This document shows positions 51,163 to 58,989 of a stretch of DNA of 64,000 nt, piece after piece. The stretch spans positions 1,736,001 to 1,800,000 of the forward strand of contig NZ_CP069421.1 of the NCBI RefSeq assembly GCF_018118585.1, in the 5' to 3' direction. The number at the start of each line of letters is the position of its first letter. The first letter of the stretch is position 1. The stretch is from Aristaeella lactis. Its GTDB lineage: Bacteria > Bacillota > Clostridia > Christensenellales > Aristaeellaceae. Made by a program: the position numbers and the translations under genes. The notes beneath the pieces were generated by a model, which saw only the letters and a program-made list of their open reading frames with translations, was not told the origin of the DNA and did no database searches.

Positions 51163-52212
51163 TTACTTCCATCTGTAAACCGTATCGATCGTCTTTTCAT
51201 CCTTCATCCGGATCACGAAATTGCCCTGGATCATTTTTCGTTCACCGTTTTCAAGATACATCAGGAAGTAGGTTGAAGTAAGATAACCGTTGTAGAACCT
51301 GGCATTATAGATATTCACCGTGACAAGCTCCCGCGGGCCGGTCAGTACCACTTCATTGGCCGCCACGGCAGTTTCCACGATCCTTTTTGATTCTGCCGTA
51401 TAGGAAGCCACAGCGTCTGCCATCTGCCGGCGTTCCTCTTCGGTTCCGGCATCCACTTCGCTGACGGGCTCCATCCCGTCAAGTGTCTGCATAATCACCG
51501 GCCGGTTCGCGGGCCCGTAGTTGTATCCGCCCGCGCTGATCATCGTGTTGATCAGCAGCGCGCCGGTATAGTAACCGGAGATCCTGATGGGAAAGAAGCA
51601 TTCCGGCATAAGCATGGTTCTGCGCATATCCTCAGTCAGCTGATCCGCCTTCCGGGCGTCCAGCTGCCGGAGAACCTGCCATTCCACATAGTTGGCGCTT
51701 CCCTCGATTTCCTCTCCGCGGCATTCATACCCGAATTCATAGGGGAACCGTTCCGACCGGTATTTCCTGCAGGCAAGGAGTTCACGGTATTTCTCCCGAT
51801 CAAATCCTTCCAGCAGTTCCAGGAGAAGCTTGTTCTCCCGAAGCTTGATGCTCAGGTTCTCCTCGCGGTAGCGGTAGTTGAAAAGTGCCTCCGTTTCCTT
51901 CGGCCAGCAGTCCCAGCCCTGTTTCTCCTGAAAGCCATGGAACATTTCATGAATGATCTTGGAGGTAAAGACGCTGATCTCCATTTCCTCCATCACATTC
52001 CAGATGGCGATGATCTCGCCCTGGTACTCTATCGCTGTATTGGCGCAGAAATCATCTGTCTTCTCAATATAGCGTCCGTCGAAATAGCATTCCGTATCGT
52101 TGTACAGTGCGAACTTCAGGGGAGTAAAGCCTTCCCACAGCCTGGCAAAATCCACCTTGGCAATGGACTCCTTCAGCTGGTTATATTTTTCTTCCAGGTT
52201 CATATTCATCAT
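51163..52212 (-). CDS. Uncharacterised cytoplasmic HExxH metallopeptidase-like protein
   Basis: I do not recognise the family. The 349 residues have a zincin motif KIIHEMFHGFQ (~103-113; HExxH) and a downstream Glu in EIEGSANYVEW (~170) that could be the third zinc ligand. There is no signal peptide or membrane segment, so it should act inside the cell. AAGGAGAG precedes the two start ATGs. It could be a minor peptidase, or a host- or phage-directed enzyme; nothing nearby specifies which. It lies between NUDIX and GNAT genes. Confidence 0.6.
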   Translation of the reverse strand: MMNMNLEEKYNQLKESIAKVDFARLWEGFTPLKFALYNDTECYFDGRYIEKTDDFCANTAIEYQGEIIAIWNVMEEMEISVFTSKIIHEMFHGFQEKQGWDCWPKETEALFNYRYREENLSIKLRENKLLLELLEGFDREKYRELLACRKYRSERFPYEFGYECRGEEIEGSANYVEWQVLRQLDARKADQLTEDMRRTMLMPECFFPIRISGYYTGALLINTMISAGGYNYGPANRPVIMQTLDGMEPVSEVDAGTEEERRQMADAVASYTAESKRIVETAVAANEVVLTGPRELVTVNIYNARFYNGYLTSTYFLMYLENGERKMIQGNFVIRMKDEKTIDTVYRWK

Positions 52213-52335
52213 TTTGGTATCTCTCCTTTTCAGCTTTTTCTGCAGTTCCAGGCGGGTTCAGAGGTTTCAGTTCCTCTTCCCGGTTCAGGTTATATCATTG
52301 CAGTTAAGTGCAAGGTCAATACCATTTTTATATTT

Positions 52336-52863
52336 TTATTTCCATTCCTGGCTCAGGATCCGCATCATCACAAAATCGCTGTACTCGTTGTTCCAGTAAT
52401 AAGCCTCTTCCAGGATGCCTTCCTGCTTGAAACCGATCCTCCGGTAGAATGCCAGCGCGTCCGTGTTCAGTCCCACCACGCCGATGGAGACACGGTGCAT
52501 TTCATACTTTTTGAAAGCCATATCCAGTATGATCCGTATGGCTTCCGTCCCATATCCCTTATGCTGCATCTCCGGATCGGGAATGATGATTGTCAGATCC
52601 GTCTGATGCCAGGCCGGAAACATCCGGAGCAGCCCGGTCTCGCCGATGATGTTGCCGTCCAGGTCCGTAATGGTATACCAGACAGAGTCTTCTCTTTTGT
52701 GGCTGACTGTGATGGTCTTTCTGATTTCTTCTTCGCTGGCGGGCTTTTCAAAGCCGCACTGGAACATAACCTGCGGCTGGTTGAACCAATAGGTAAAGTA
52801 CGGAGCGTCTTCCTCCCGCTGTTCGCGCAGGATGACCTTCTCTCCCCTGATTTCCTGATTCAT
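52336..52863 (-). CDS. GNAT acetyltransferase (RimJ/RimL type)
   Basis: A 175-residue GNAT with N-terminal GEKVILREQREEDAPYFTYW, the acetyl-CoA loop PEMQHKGYGTEAIRIIL (~97-113) and C-terminal LNTDALAFYRRIGFKQEG. It lies 20 nt downstream of the APH-like gene. Substrate unknown; family members act on protein N-termini, spermidine or aminoglycosides. Confidence 0.88.
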   Translation of the reverse strand: MNQEIRGEKVILREQREEDAPYFTYWFNQPQVMFQCGFEKPASEEEIRKTITVSHKREDSVWYTITDLDGNIIGETGLLRMFPAWHQTDLTIIIPDPEMQHKGYGTEAIRIILDMAFKKYEMHRVSIGVVGLNTDALAFYRRIGFKQEGILEEAYYWNNEYSDFVMMRILSQEWK

Positions 52864-52883
52864 CCTGTTTCACAATCCTTCCT

Positions 52884-53891
52884 TTACTCCATATATTCCC
52901 TGAAATCGATCGGATCGGTAAGCATGCGCTCAGTTTCATCAAGGAATGCCCTGACAGCTTTGTAATCATTCCCGAGATCTTTCATGTCCTCCACCCGGGT
53001 ATACCACAGCGGCATCAGGCAGCGGTATAGCATCTGCACTGTATCCTTTTCGAAGTCCGAGAAATGATAGTATTCGGCGGAGGCTTTCAGCGCCTCGCAT
53101 ATATAACCGTCATCGCGGCATTCCCGGATAAGGTAATTGAGGAATACTTCCCTGCCGCAGAGGTTGAAATCATAGATCCCGACAAACTTTCCCGCATCAT
53201 CAATAAGAACGTTGGAAAAGTTAAGATCTGCCTGCAGCACTGTGGTTGGAAACTGTTTATAGACCTTTTCAAGCGCCGCCCGGTTATCCGTCCACAGCTG
53301 CCATATTCTTTCCACCTGCTCCCTGAACTCTTCGGGCAGGGTGTCCGCGTATTTTTTCCATTCCAGGGCGTTTCCCAGCACCTCATCCGTTTCATCGCTG
53401 GGACAGAATTTTTCAAACAGGCAGTAAGCGGACGGATACTCCGAATAATCAAAGTATTGGGCCGCCATCTTTGCCGTCATCTGCCAGATATCCCGCAGGT
53501 AGGTTTTATACAGTTTTCCTTCATGCTCGCCCTCGTTCTCCGCAAAACGATCTTCTGCAGACCGGTAAGGCGCGTATTCCTCCACATAAGCCGTGCACTT
53601 GTGGCCCTCATAATCAACCCTGGGGAAACTGCCGGATTTATCCGCGATGATCCTCGGGCAGTAATACCCCAGCTTGCGGTATTCCTCAACCGTTCTCTGC
53701 CAGATCGTGATCCTCTCCGGAAGCGTAAAATCATTATCCGCCAGCTTCAGCACATACTTGCTGCCGGACTCCGTTTCAACGATGACGGCAGTTCTGAAAT
53801 CTTCATCGCCATGGCTGGTGTCAAGCAGGCGAACCTCTTTCGGTACTTCATCGGAAAACAGTGCAAATATCTTTATGATATCATCATTCAT
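52884..53891 (-). CDS. APH-like phosphotransferase
   Basis: A 335-residue aminoglycoside-phosphotransferase-fold protein. ATP Lys in KYVLKLADN, hinge CTAYVEEYAPY, catalytic loop LQADLNFSNVLIDD (~225-238; the usual HGD is QAD, Asn kept), and metal Asp in GIYDFNLCG. The changed HG does not rule out activity but makes a classical resistance enzyme less certain. AGGAG lies 9 nt before the ATG. It neighbours GNAT and HAD genes, like the first array. Confidence 0.82.
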   Translation of the reverse strand: MNDDIIKIFALFSDEVPKEVRLLDTSHGDEDFRTAVIVETESGSKYVLKLADNDFTLPERITIWQRTVEEYRKLGYYCPRIIADKSGSFPRVDYEGHKCTAYVEEYAPYRSAEDRFAENEGEHEGKLYKTYLRDIWQMTAKMAAQYFDYSEYPSAYCLFEKFCPSDETDEVLGNALEWKKYADTLPEEFREQVERIWQLWTDNRAALEKVYKQFPTTVLQADLNFSNVLIDDAGKFVGIYDFNLCGREVFLNYLIRECRDDGYICEALKASAEYYHFSDFEKDTVQMLYRCLMPLWYTRVEDMKDLGNDYKAVRAFLDETERMLTDPIDFREYME

Positions 53892-53951
53892 ACTCTTTTT
53901 CTCCTGTGTTTCACAGCTTTTCTGATCAGAAGCTGCGCTTTTTTGTCTGTG

Positions 53952-54569
53952 TCACAGGTCAAATACTCCCGGCACATCTGAAATGCTGTCCACCGTATAC
54001 TCAGGCTTGTGCCTGATCAGGGTAACATCCCCGCGGGCAAACGATCCCTGTTTCACCCAGACCGTATGCATTCCCAGTCCTGCGGCAGGCTCAATATCAT
54101 TATCCAGTCTGTCGCCGACCATGAATGCTTCATCCGGCATACAGCCGGCTTCCCGGAGGGCAAGTCTGAAGATTTCCGGATCAGGCTTATCAAGCCCCGC
54201 CTCAGCAGAAGCGATGATCACGTCAAAGAAATGATGGATTCCGTATGCTTTCAGCCGTTCTTCAGTTCCCGGGTTTTGATTGGCAATGATCCCCAGGTGA
54301 TACCGCGGTTTCAGTTTTTCCAGTGTCTCCGCCGCGCCGTTATAGAGCCGCTCCAGCTGCTGCGGCCATTTGATGGTTTCAAGGCCGAATTCTTTGGCGG
54401 CATCCTTGTAGGGAAGCTTGTTCTGTGAGGCCAGCTCCGCCATCCGGCGTTCCAGGGTTTCCCTGTCAGGCGCGCCTGGCTGTGTCAGCAGTTGGCAGAT
54501 CCTGTACTCGATACACTTGCTCTCATCGATCAGTGTTGATCCAAGATCGAAAAAGATATATCTGATCAT
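53952..54569 (-). CDS. HAD-superfamily hydrolase, DxG variant
   Basis: A 205-residue HAD with a helical cap. Motif I FFDLGSTLID keeps the nucleophile Asp but has Gly in place of the second Asp. Motif II is GIIANQNPG, the motif III Lys is in GLDKPDPEIF, and motif IV is VGDRLDNDIEPA. The same Asp-to-Gly change occurs in the HAD gene at 23520, so both may belong to one branch. Substrate unknown. Confidence 0.86.
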   Translation of the reverse strand: MIRYIFFDLGSTLIDESKCIEYRICQLLTQPGAPDRETLERRMAELASQNKLPYKDAAKEFGLETIKWPQQLERLYNGAAETLEKLKPRYHLGIIANQNPGTEERLKAYGIHHFFDVIIASAEAGLDKPDPEIFRLALREAGCMPDEAFMVGDRLDNDIEPAAGLGMHTVWVKQGSFARGDVTLIRHKPEYTVDSISDVPGVFDL

Positions 54570-54605
54570 GCTTCCCTTTCCTTCACACCGGCTTCCGGAA
54601 TGAAT

Positions 54606-55010
54606 TTACTGCATTTTGATGCTGTTAAATACCGTTTCCGCGTCCTGCTTTGCTCCGTCAAAATGCGGCCAGGCATCAATCCCGTCCCCGGTTTTCCGCG
54701 GGATGATATGGATATGGAAATGCGGTACGGACTGGCCCGCGCTTTCATCGCTGGCGTTCAGCAGGTTCACCCCGTTATACCCGCATTTTTCCGTCAGGTG
54801 ATTGGAGATCTTTTTCACGGTCCGCATCAGCTGCGCCAGGGTTTCCTCATCGCAGTCCAGGATATTCTTCCTGTGGGCTTTGGGAACAACCAGGATATGC
54901 CCGTCCACATCCTGCGCCACGTCCATGAACGCGTATGTCCATTCATCCTCAAAGATCTTCCTGGACGGGATCTCCCCGCTGATGATTTTGCAGAATATAC
55001 AGTCTGACAT
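54606..55010 (-). CDS. HIT-family (HINT-like) nucleotide hydrolase
   Basis: HIT proteins cleave nucleotide phosphoramidates or dinucleotides. The 134 residues begin MSDCIFCKIISGEIPSRKI (CxxC zinc pair) and end with the His triad HFHIHIIPR (~100-108). The ATG at 55010 follows GGGGAGG; an earlier in-frame start is not used. It may act on adenylated by-products and fits the house-cleaning character of this gene run. Confidence 0.93.
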   Translation of the reverse strand: MSDCIFCKIISGEIPSRKIFEDEWTYAFMDVAQDVDGHILVVPKAHRKNILDCDEETLAQLMRTVKKISNHLTEKCGYNGVNLLNASDESAGQSVPHFHIHIIPRKTGDGIDAWPHFDGAKQDAETVFNSIKMQ

Positions 55011-55113
55011 ATAGATTGCCTCCCCATCGTGATATTTTCTCTTCCGCCGCTTTAGGCAAAAGTATATCATTTCCTTCCGCGGTACAGCAAGCGGCAATTC
55101 GTCCGTGCTTCCC

Positions 55114-55884
55114 TTACTGTTCAGGGAGGAAAAAGCTTTTGCTTCCTCCCCCGCTGTTCATCTTTGCGAAAAACAGGCGGATCAGGGCCAGTTCCTCCGG
55201 CTCAGCGCAGATATCATCCAGCGTAAAGCTGTAAACGGAGCCGTCCCGGAATTCGAATCCGGCGGACCATATTCCGCCGTTGATTTCAAACGGCTTCCGG
55301 AACCATGCCCTGTTCAGGGAGGAAACAACAGCTTCAATCTCCTCGTTTGTGACGTCATAGATCTCAATATACTTCGCTGTCGGAAGATCCGTACCGACCA
55401 CCTGGCATACATCCAGCATATCGATTCCGCTGAAACAGATCTTCCGGTTTTCCATGTCCAGCATTCCGGAGATTTTGCAGAAAAACCCGTCTTCCGCACA
55501 TTCAGCCCGGAAATCGATTCTTTTCAGGTTTTCAAAACCCGGCAGTTTGCCCTGCATCCTTTTACCGATGATGACGTCGTACGCGCTCTCTTTGTAATGG
55601 TGTTCTGTCCTGTGCAGCTCCAGCTGCTTCTGTCCCCACTTCAGGTTCCTCAAAAGTCCCCGGGAATCACTCCCGAACTCCCGCTGCACCTCGTCCCGTG
55701 TCCACCACAGCGCCTCTGCCACTTCCTCAACAGCAACTCCCTCCAGGTCTTCATCGCTGAAGCCGTATACTTCCTGTATCCATTCCCTGGTCACTTCAGT
55801 CCGAAGGGTTTCCGCCGCAGCGATCCCGCTGCAGACCGGGCACATCAGCATCACTGCCGCCAGCAGGCTCATAATCTTCTTCAT
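55114..55884 (-). CDS. Secreted protein of unknown function
   Basis: I recognise no domain. The 256 residues start with a signal peptide (MKKIMSLLAAVMLMCPVCSG, cleavage near IAAAE). The mature part is acidic, predicted helical at ~30-110 and mixed beta after it (CKISGMLDMENRKICFSGIDMLDV, key part DMENRKICFSGI). Four Cys in the mature chain may form disulfides. It is the first gene of this run; the HIT gene lies ~100 nt downstream. Confidence 0.65.
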   Translation of the reverse strand: MKKIMSLLAAVMLMCPVCSGIAAAETLRTEVTREWIQEVYGFSDEDLEGVAVEEVAEALWWTRDEVQREFGSDSRGLLRNLKWGQKQLELHRTEHHYKESAYDVIIGKRMQGKLPGFENLKRIDFRAECAEDGFFCKISGMLDMENRKICFSGIDMLDVCQVVGTDLPTAKYIEIYDVTNEEIEAVVSSLNRAWFRKPFEINGGIWSAGFEFRDGSVYSFTLDDICAEPEELALIRLFFAKMNSGGGSKSFFLPEQ

Positions 55885-55972
55885 TCAGCAATTCCTCCGT
55901 TTTCCTTACTTCGTTCTGTTTGACGTACGGCACCGCCGTGAAGTTCCCGGAATCCCGAAGGCGCCTAAACTG

Positions 55973-56000
55973 AAAAAAAGCTCCCGGTCGCACGGGAGCT
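55973..56000 (-). terminator. Terminator of the tetR-MFS-CPBP operon
   Basis: On the minus strand AGCTCCCG / CGGGAGCT (8-bp stem, 6-nt loop) is followed by TTTTTTT. Confidence 0.88.
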
Positions 56001-56026
56001 CTTTTGTATGGGAGGATTACCCCGAA

Positions 56027-56893
56027 TCATGCCTTTTGTACCTGCAGTGTGTCCAGCAGTCTTCCGACATGTTTCGTTCCAAAGAACATTTCCTTGTTCG
56101 CCAGCACAATAATGGCCGCGGCGATGGTCACTACGACCGTTTCCACGCACTTGGTCTCAGGCGTCATGGCGATCTTTTCCTGCATGAAGTTGACCGTCAG
56201 GTGGAATATCATGCAGGCCAGGATGGACCGGTCGCTCGCAAGGTAAACCCAGGTAATGATGAATCCGAGCGGGATCCCGCTTACAAAGAAGTTGATCACA
56301 TAAACAGGATTCACCATCAGTCCGGCCTGGTATGTTCCCTTGATGAAGAGCAGCGGGAAATGCCAGAAAGACCACAGGACGCCGAAGATCATGGATTCCC
56401 AGAACCAGTTCATATAATTGCCGATGGAATCCTCGCAGTATCCCTTCCAGCCGACCTCCTCAATGATCGACGCCACGGTCACCGTGATCAGGGCGCTGCC
56501 GATCCCGACGCCGGTAAAGGAAAAGTCCTCTGTCAGGGAAAACTGCTTCAGGGACTGGCCGAAAGGCAGGGACAGCAGGATCGACACGGCCACGATTCCC
56601 GCGAATACCAGGATCGCCAGGAGCACGTTCTGCCATTTCACCTTATAGAATCCGATAATCTTGTTCTTCAGGTCCTGTTTCAGCGCGTCGGAGCCTGAAA
56701 CCAGGACAAACACGGTCGACACAACAGCCGGTGCGATCAGGCCGATCATCATGAAGCCAGCTCCCAGGTTTTCCGATACAAAGATTGCGGGAAGCCAGAA
56801 GATCCATGTGAAGAGATACGCCAGGGCAAAGAACAGGACAGGCCTGTACCGGTAGGAATCATTGGGTGCCTTGATTGCGTTGTCCGCCATCAT
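56027..56893 (-). CDS. CPBP-family intramembrane metalloprotease
   Basis: CPBP (Abi/CAAX) proteases are multi-helix membrane enzymes; some give bacteriocin immunity. The 288 residues have about eight helices and the motifs EEVGWKGY (~145-152), FGVLWSFWHFP (~172-182) and IFHLTVNF, the usual glutamate and histidine active-site set. It is third in the operon after tetR and the MFS gene, 23 nt downstream, so it is presumably induced by the same ligand. It may protect against, or process, a peptide that the MFS pump also handles. Confidence 0.88.
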   Translation of the reverse strand: MMADNAIKAPNDSYRYRPVLFFALAYLFTWIFWLPAIFVSENLGAGFMMIGLIAPAVVSTVFVLVSGSDALKQDLKNKIIGFYKVKWQNVLLAILVFAGIVAVSILLSLPFGQSLKQFSLTEDFSFTGVGIGSALITVTVASIIEEVGWKGYCEDSIGNYMNWFWESMIFGVLWSFWHFPLLFIKGTYQAGLMVNPVYVINFFVSGIPLGFIITWVYLASDRSILACMIFHLTVNFMQEKIAMTPETKCVETVVVTIAAAIIVLANKEMFFGTKHVGRLLDTLQVQKA

Positions 56894-56916
56894 ATTCTTT
56901 CTCTCTTTCTTTATCT

Positions 56917-58143
56917 TTATTGTTCAAGTTTCCGGATATTTTTCGGGATCAGGATCGCTGCCGCCGTGGCCGCCATGCAGATCCCGGCAATCATAATCAC
57001 CAGTGCCGCGCCCCTGCCAACGCCGCGTTCTCCGATTTGTCCAAGGGTATCTGCCGCCGTACCGGCCAGGGCATAAGCCACAACATAGCCAAGCTGTGAA
57101 ATAAAGCCGATCAGTCCCCATGCCCTGCCCTGCGCATCCTCCGGGATGTTCGTCCGCATCAGGTAGTCCAGGCAGTTGTTGGCCAGCGGCAGCGTCATGA
57201 AGAACAGGAATCCGAAAAGGCAGATCGGGATAATGCTCTCAAACAGGCCAAACCCCAGCATGAACAGTCCCGCCGCGATAAAGGTCAGGCCGAGGATCCG
57301 GACATAATGCCCCTTCAGCCCTTTGACGCCCAGGAGAACACCGCTCACAAGCATACCGCAGGCGCAGATCGTTTCCGCGATTCCCAGGGTTTTTGCGTCA
57401 GCAAAGGAAAGGATCAGCGGCTCCGCCAGGATCTGGAATACGCCCATGAACAGCGTGATCGCTGAAGAGATCGCCACAAGGATCAGTATCCCCCTGTTCG
57501 CACGCAGCACACGCCAGCCCGCCTTCATGCTCTGCAGGAAACTGTCTTTCTTTTCCGCTGCCTTGCTTCCGATTCCCTTTCGTACCACCGCGGTGCTGAC
57601 CACGGTCAGGAAAAACGTGCATATATCGATGATAAGCAGGAGTTTGATATCGCTGATCGTGAGCAGGAATCCGGCGATCACCGGGGAAAACAAATACCGC
57701 GCGCTGCCTGCCAGGGAGACCAGTCCGCTTGCCCTGGAATACTCTTCCCGGGTCAGCAGGTCCGTAATGGTTGCCCGGAAGGAAGGCTCCAGTAAGGCAG
57801 AAAAAAAGGAGCTGATAAAAACCCCTGTACAGATTTGGGACAGTGTCGCTCCCCCACTCATCATACAGAGCAGGATATACAGGATTCCGACAGCCGAGCA
57901 TCCGTCTCCGATCATCATCAGGAGCCTTCTGTCGTACCGGTCTGCCAGGACGCCTGCCGGCACAGACAGGAGCAGTGTCGGCAGGAAGCCCAGCAGGGTA
58001 ACCGCCGCCATGCTCGCGGCGCTGCCTGTCTGCCGGAAGATATAAACGCCGAGACCGAAGCTGGTCAGTCCGCCGCCGATGGATGAGATCAGTTCCCCAG
58101 ACCACAGAAGCAGGAATTTACGGAAGTTTTTGCCCGTCTTCAT
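56917..58143 (-). CDS. MFS transporter, drug-efflux type
   Basis: A 408-residue protein with 12 predicted membrane helices. The MFS motif A is present as PAGVLADRYDRRLLMMIGD (~62-80). The overall pattern resembles macrolide or multidrug efflux carriers (MefA-like). It starts 12 nt after tetR behind AAGGAGCGGG, so it is the probable primary target of that repressor. Confidence 0.9.
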   Translation of the reverse strand: MKTGKNFRKFLLLWSGELISSIGGGLTSFGLGVYIFRQTGSAASMAAVTLLGFLPTLLLSVPAGVLADRYDRRLLMMIGDGCSAVGILYILLCMMSGGATLSQICTGVFISSFFSALLEPSFRATITDLLTREEYSRASGLVSLAGSARYLFSPVIAGFLLTISDIKLLLIIDICTFFLTVVSTAVVRKGIGSKAAEKKDSFLQSMKAGWRVLRANRGILILVAISSAITLFMGVFQILAEPLILSFADAKTLGIAETICACGMLVSGVLLGVKGLKGHYVRILGLTFIAAGLFMLGFGLFESIIPICLFGFLFFMTLPLANNCLDYLMRTNIPEDAQGRAWGLIGFISQLGYVVAYALAGTAADTLGQIGERGVGRGAALVIMIAGICMAATAAAILIPKNIRKLEQ

Positions 58144-58155
58144 TTAGCCCGCTCC

Positions 58156-58743
58156 TTATCTGATCAGTTCCCTGATGAAGCCCATTGTTCCGCTTTCCGC
58201 GCCCAGGAGCTTCTCCGTCATATCGATAAAGACTTCAATATCCCGTTCGGTAAAGCAGCCTTCGTCAAAGGTACTGCTGCTGATCACCAGCAGCATCCGG
58301 ACCCGTTCGGCAATATTGTCGCAGGCAAATATTCCCTGTCCGATCCCTTCCTCAACCACTTTGGAAAGCAGCGGGACTGCCATTTCCACAATCTTTTTCC
58401 GGATTTTCTCATGCATCACGATGTTTTCCGGCTGCATCAGGGCGCCTTCGATCGGTCTTTCCTCCTGCGTTGGACGCAGTGAGGAGATCATTCCGATGAT
58501 CTTCTGCGGTACCGGGATTTCCGCCTGCAGGATCCGGCCGGCCGCTTCCATCTCCTGGTCGATCATCATCCCGATCACTTCCTCGAGCATCTGCTCCTTG
58601 GTCTCAAAGTAGTAATAGTATGTCCCCTTGGCTATGTCTGCCTCTTCGATGATCTCATCCACACTGGTGTTCTCATATCCCCGGGAAATGAACATCCTGT
58701 ATGCGATCTGAAGCAGTTCCTGTTTTCTTCTTTCGCCCTTTTT
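58156..58743 (-). CDS. TetR-family repressor
   Basis: TetR regulators release DNA on binding a ligand. The N-terminal HTH is TSVDEIIEEADIAKGTYYYYF (~27-47, typical KGTYYYYF end). The C-terminal ~140 residues form the ligand domain. The ATG at 58743 has AAGGAGGG upstream; a longer in-frame version lies in the promoter region and is not credible. It is first of a three-gene operon and is flanked by two near-identical operators, so it should repress itself with MFS and CPBP. 195 residues. Confidence 0.93.
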   Translation of the reverse strand, partial: KKGERRKQELLQIAYRMFISRGYENTSVDEIIEEADIAKGTYYYYFETKEQMLEEVIGMMIDQEMEAAGRILQAEIPVPQKIIGMISSLRPTQEERPIEGALMQPENIVMHEKIRKKIVEMAVPLLSKVVEEGIGQGIFACDNIAERVRMLLVISSSTFDEGCFTERDIEVFIDMTEKLLGAESGTMGFIRELIR

Positions 58744-58764
58744 CATACTCACCCTCCTTGTTTT

Positions 58765-58834
58765 CGACCATCGGTCGGTTTTTAGTGTAATGAGCCGTTC
58801 TGCATTTGTCAAGCTAATTTTCGACTTTTAGTCG
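58765..58834 (-). promoter_or_regulatory. tetR operon promoter with two TetR-type operators
   Basis: On the minus strand TTGACA (58807-58812) and TACACT (58784-58789) are 17 bp apart. CGACCATCGGTCG (58765-58777) lies just past the -10 and CGACTTTTAGTCG (58822-58834) just upstream of the -35. Both are CGAC(C/T)-N3-(G/A)GTCG palindromes flanked by T runs. Confidence 0.82.
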
Positions 58835-58922
58835 ATTTTTTATCTGTCATTAATCACATTCTAAGAAGGCAGGGGGTGCCTCTCCGTTTTCTGCAGCAGA
58901 GCACTTCAGGGCATATCGCATA

Positions 58923-58953
58923 TTGACCTCAAGTGAACTCTAAGGTTTATGAT
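58923..58953 (+). promoter_or_regulatory. GH3 promoter with a 19-bp MerR-type spacer
   Basis: TTGACC (58923-58928) and TATGAT (58948-58953) are 19 bp apart. The spacer CCTCAAGT-GA-ACTCTAAGG resembles the CCTCAAGTTAACTTGAGG type of MerR/SoxR operator, with one inserted base on the right. No merR gene is in the window. Confidence 0.55.
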
Positions 58954-58989
58954 ATATAAAACAATTGACGAAAGAAAAGAGGACGCCGT

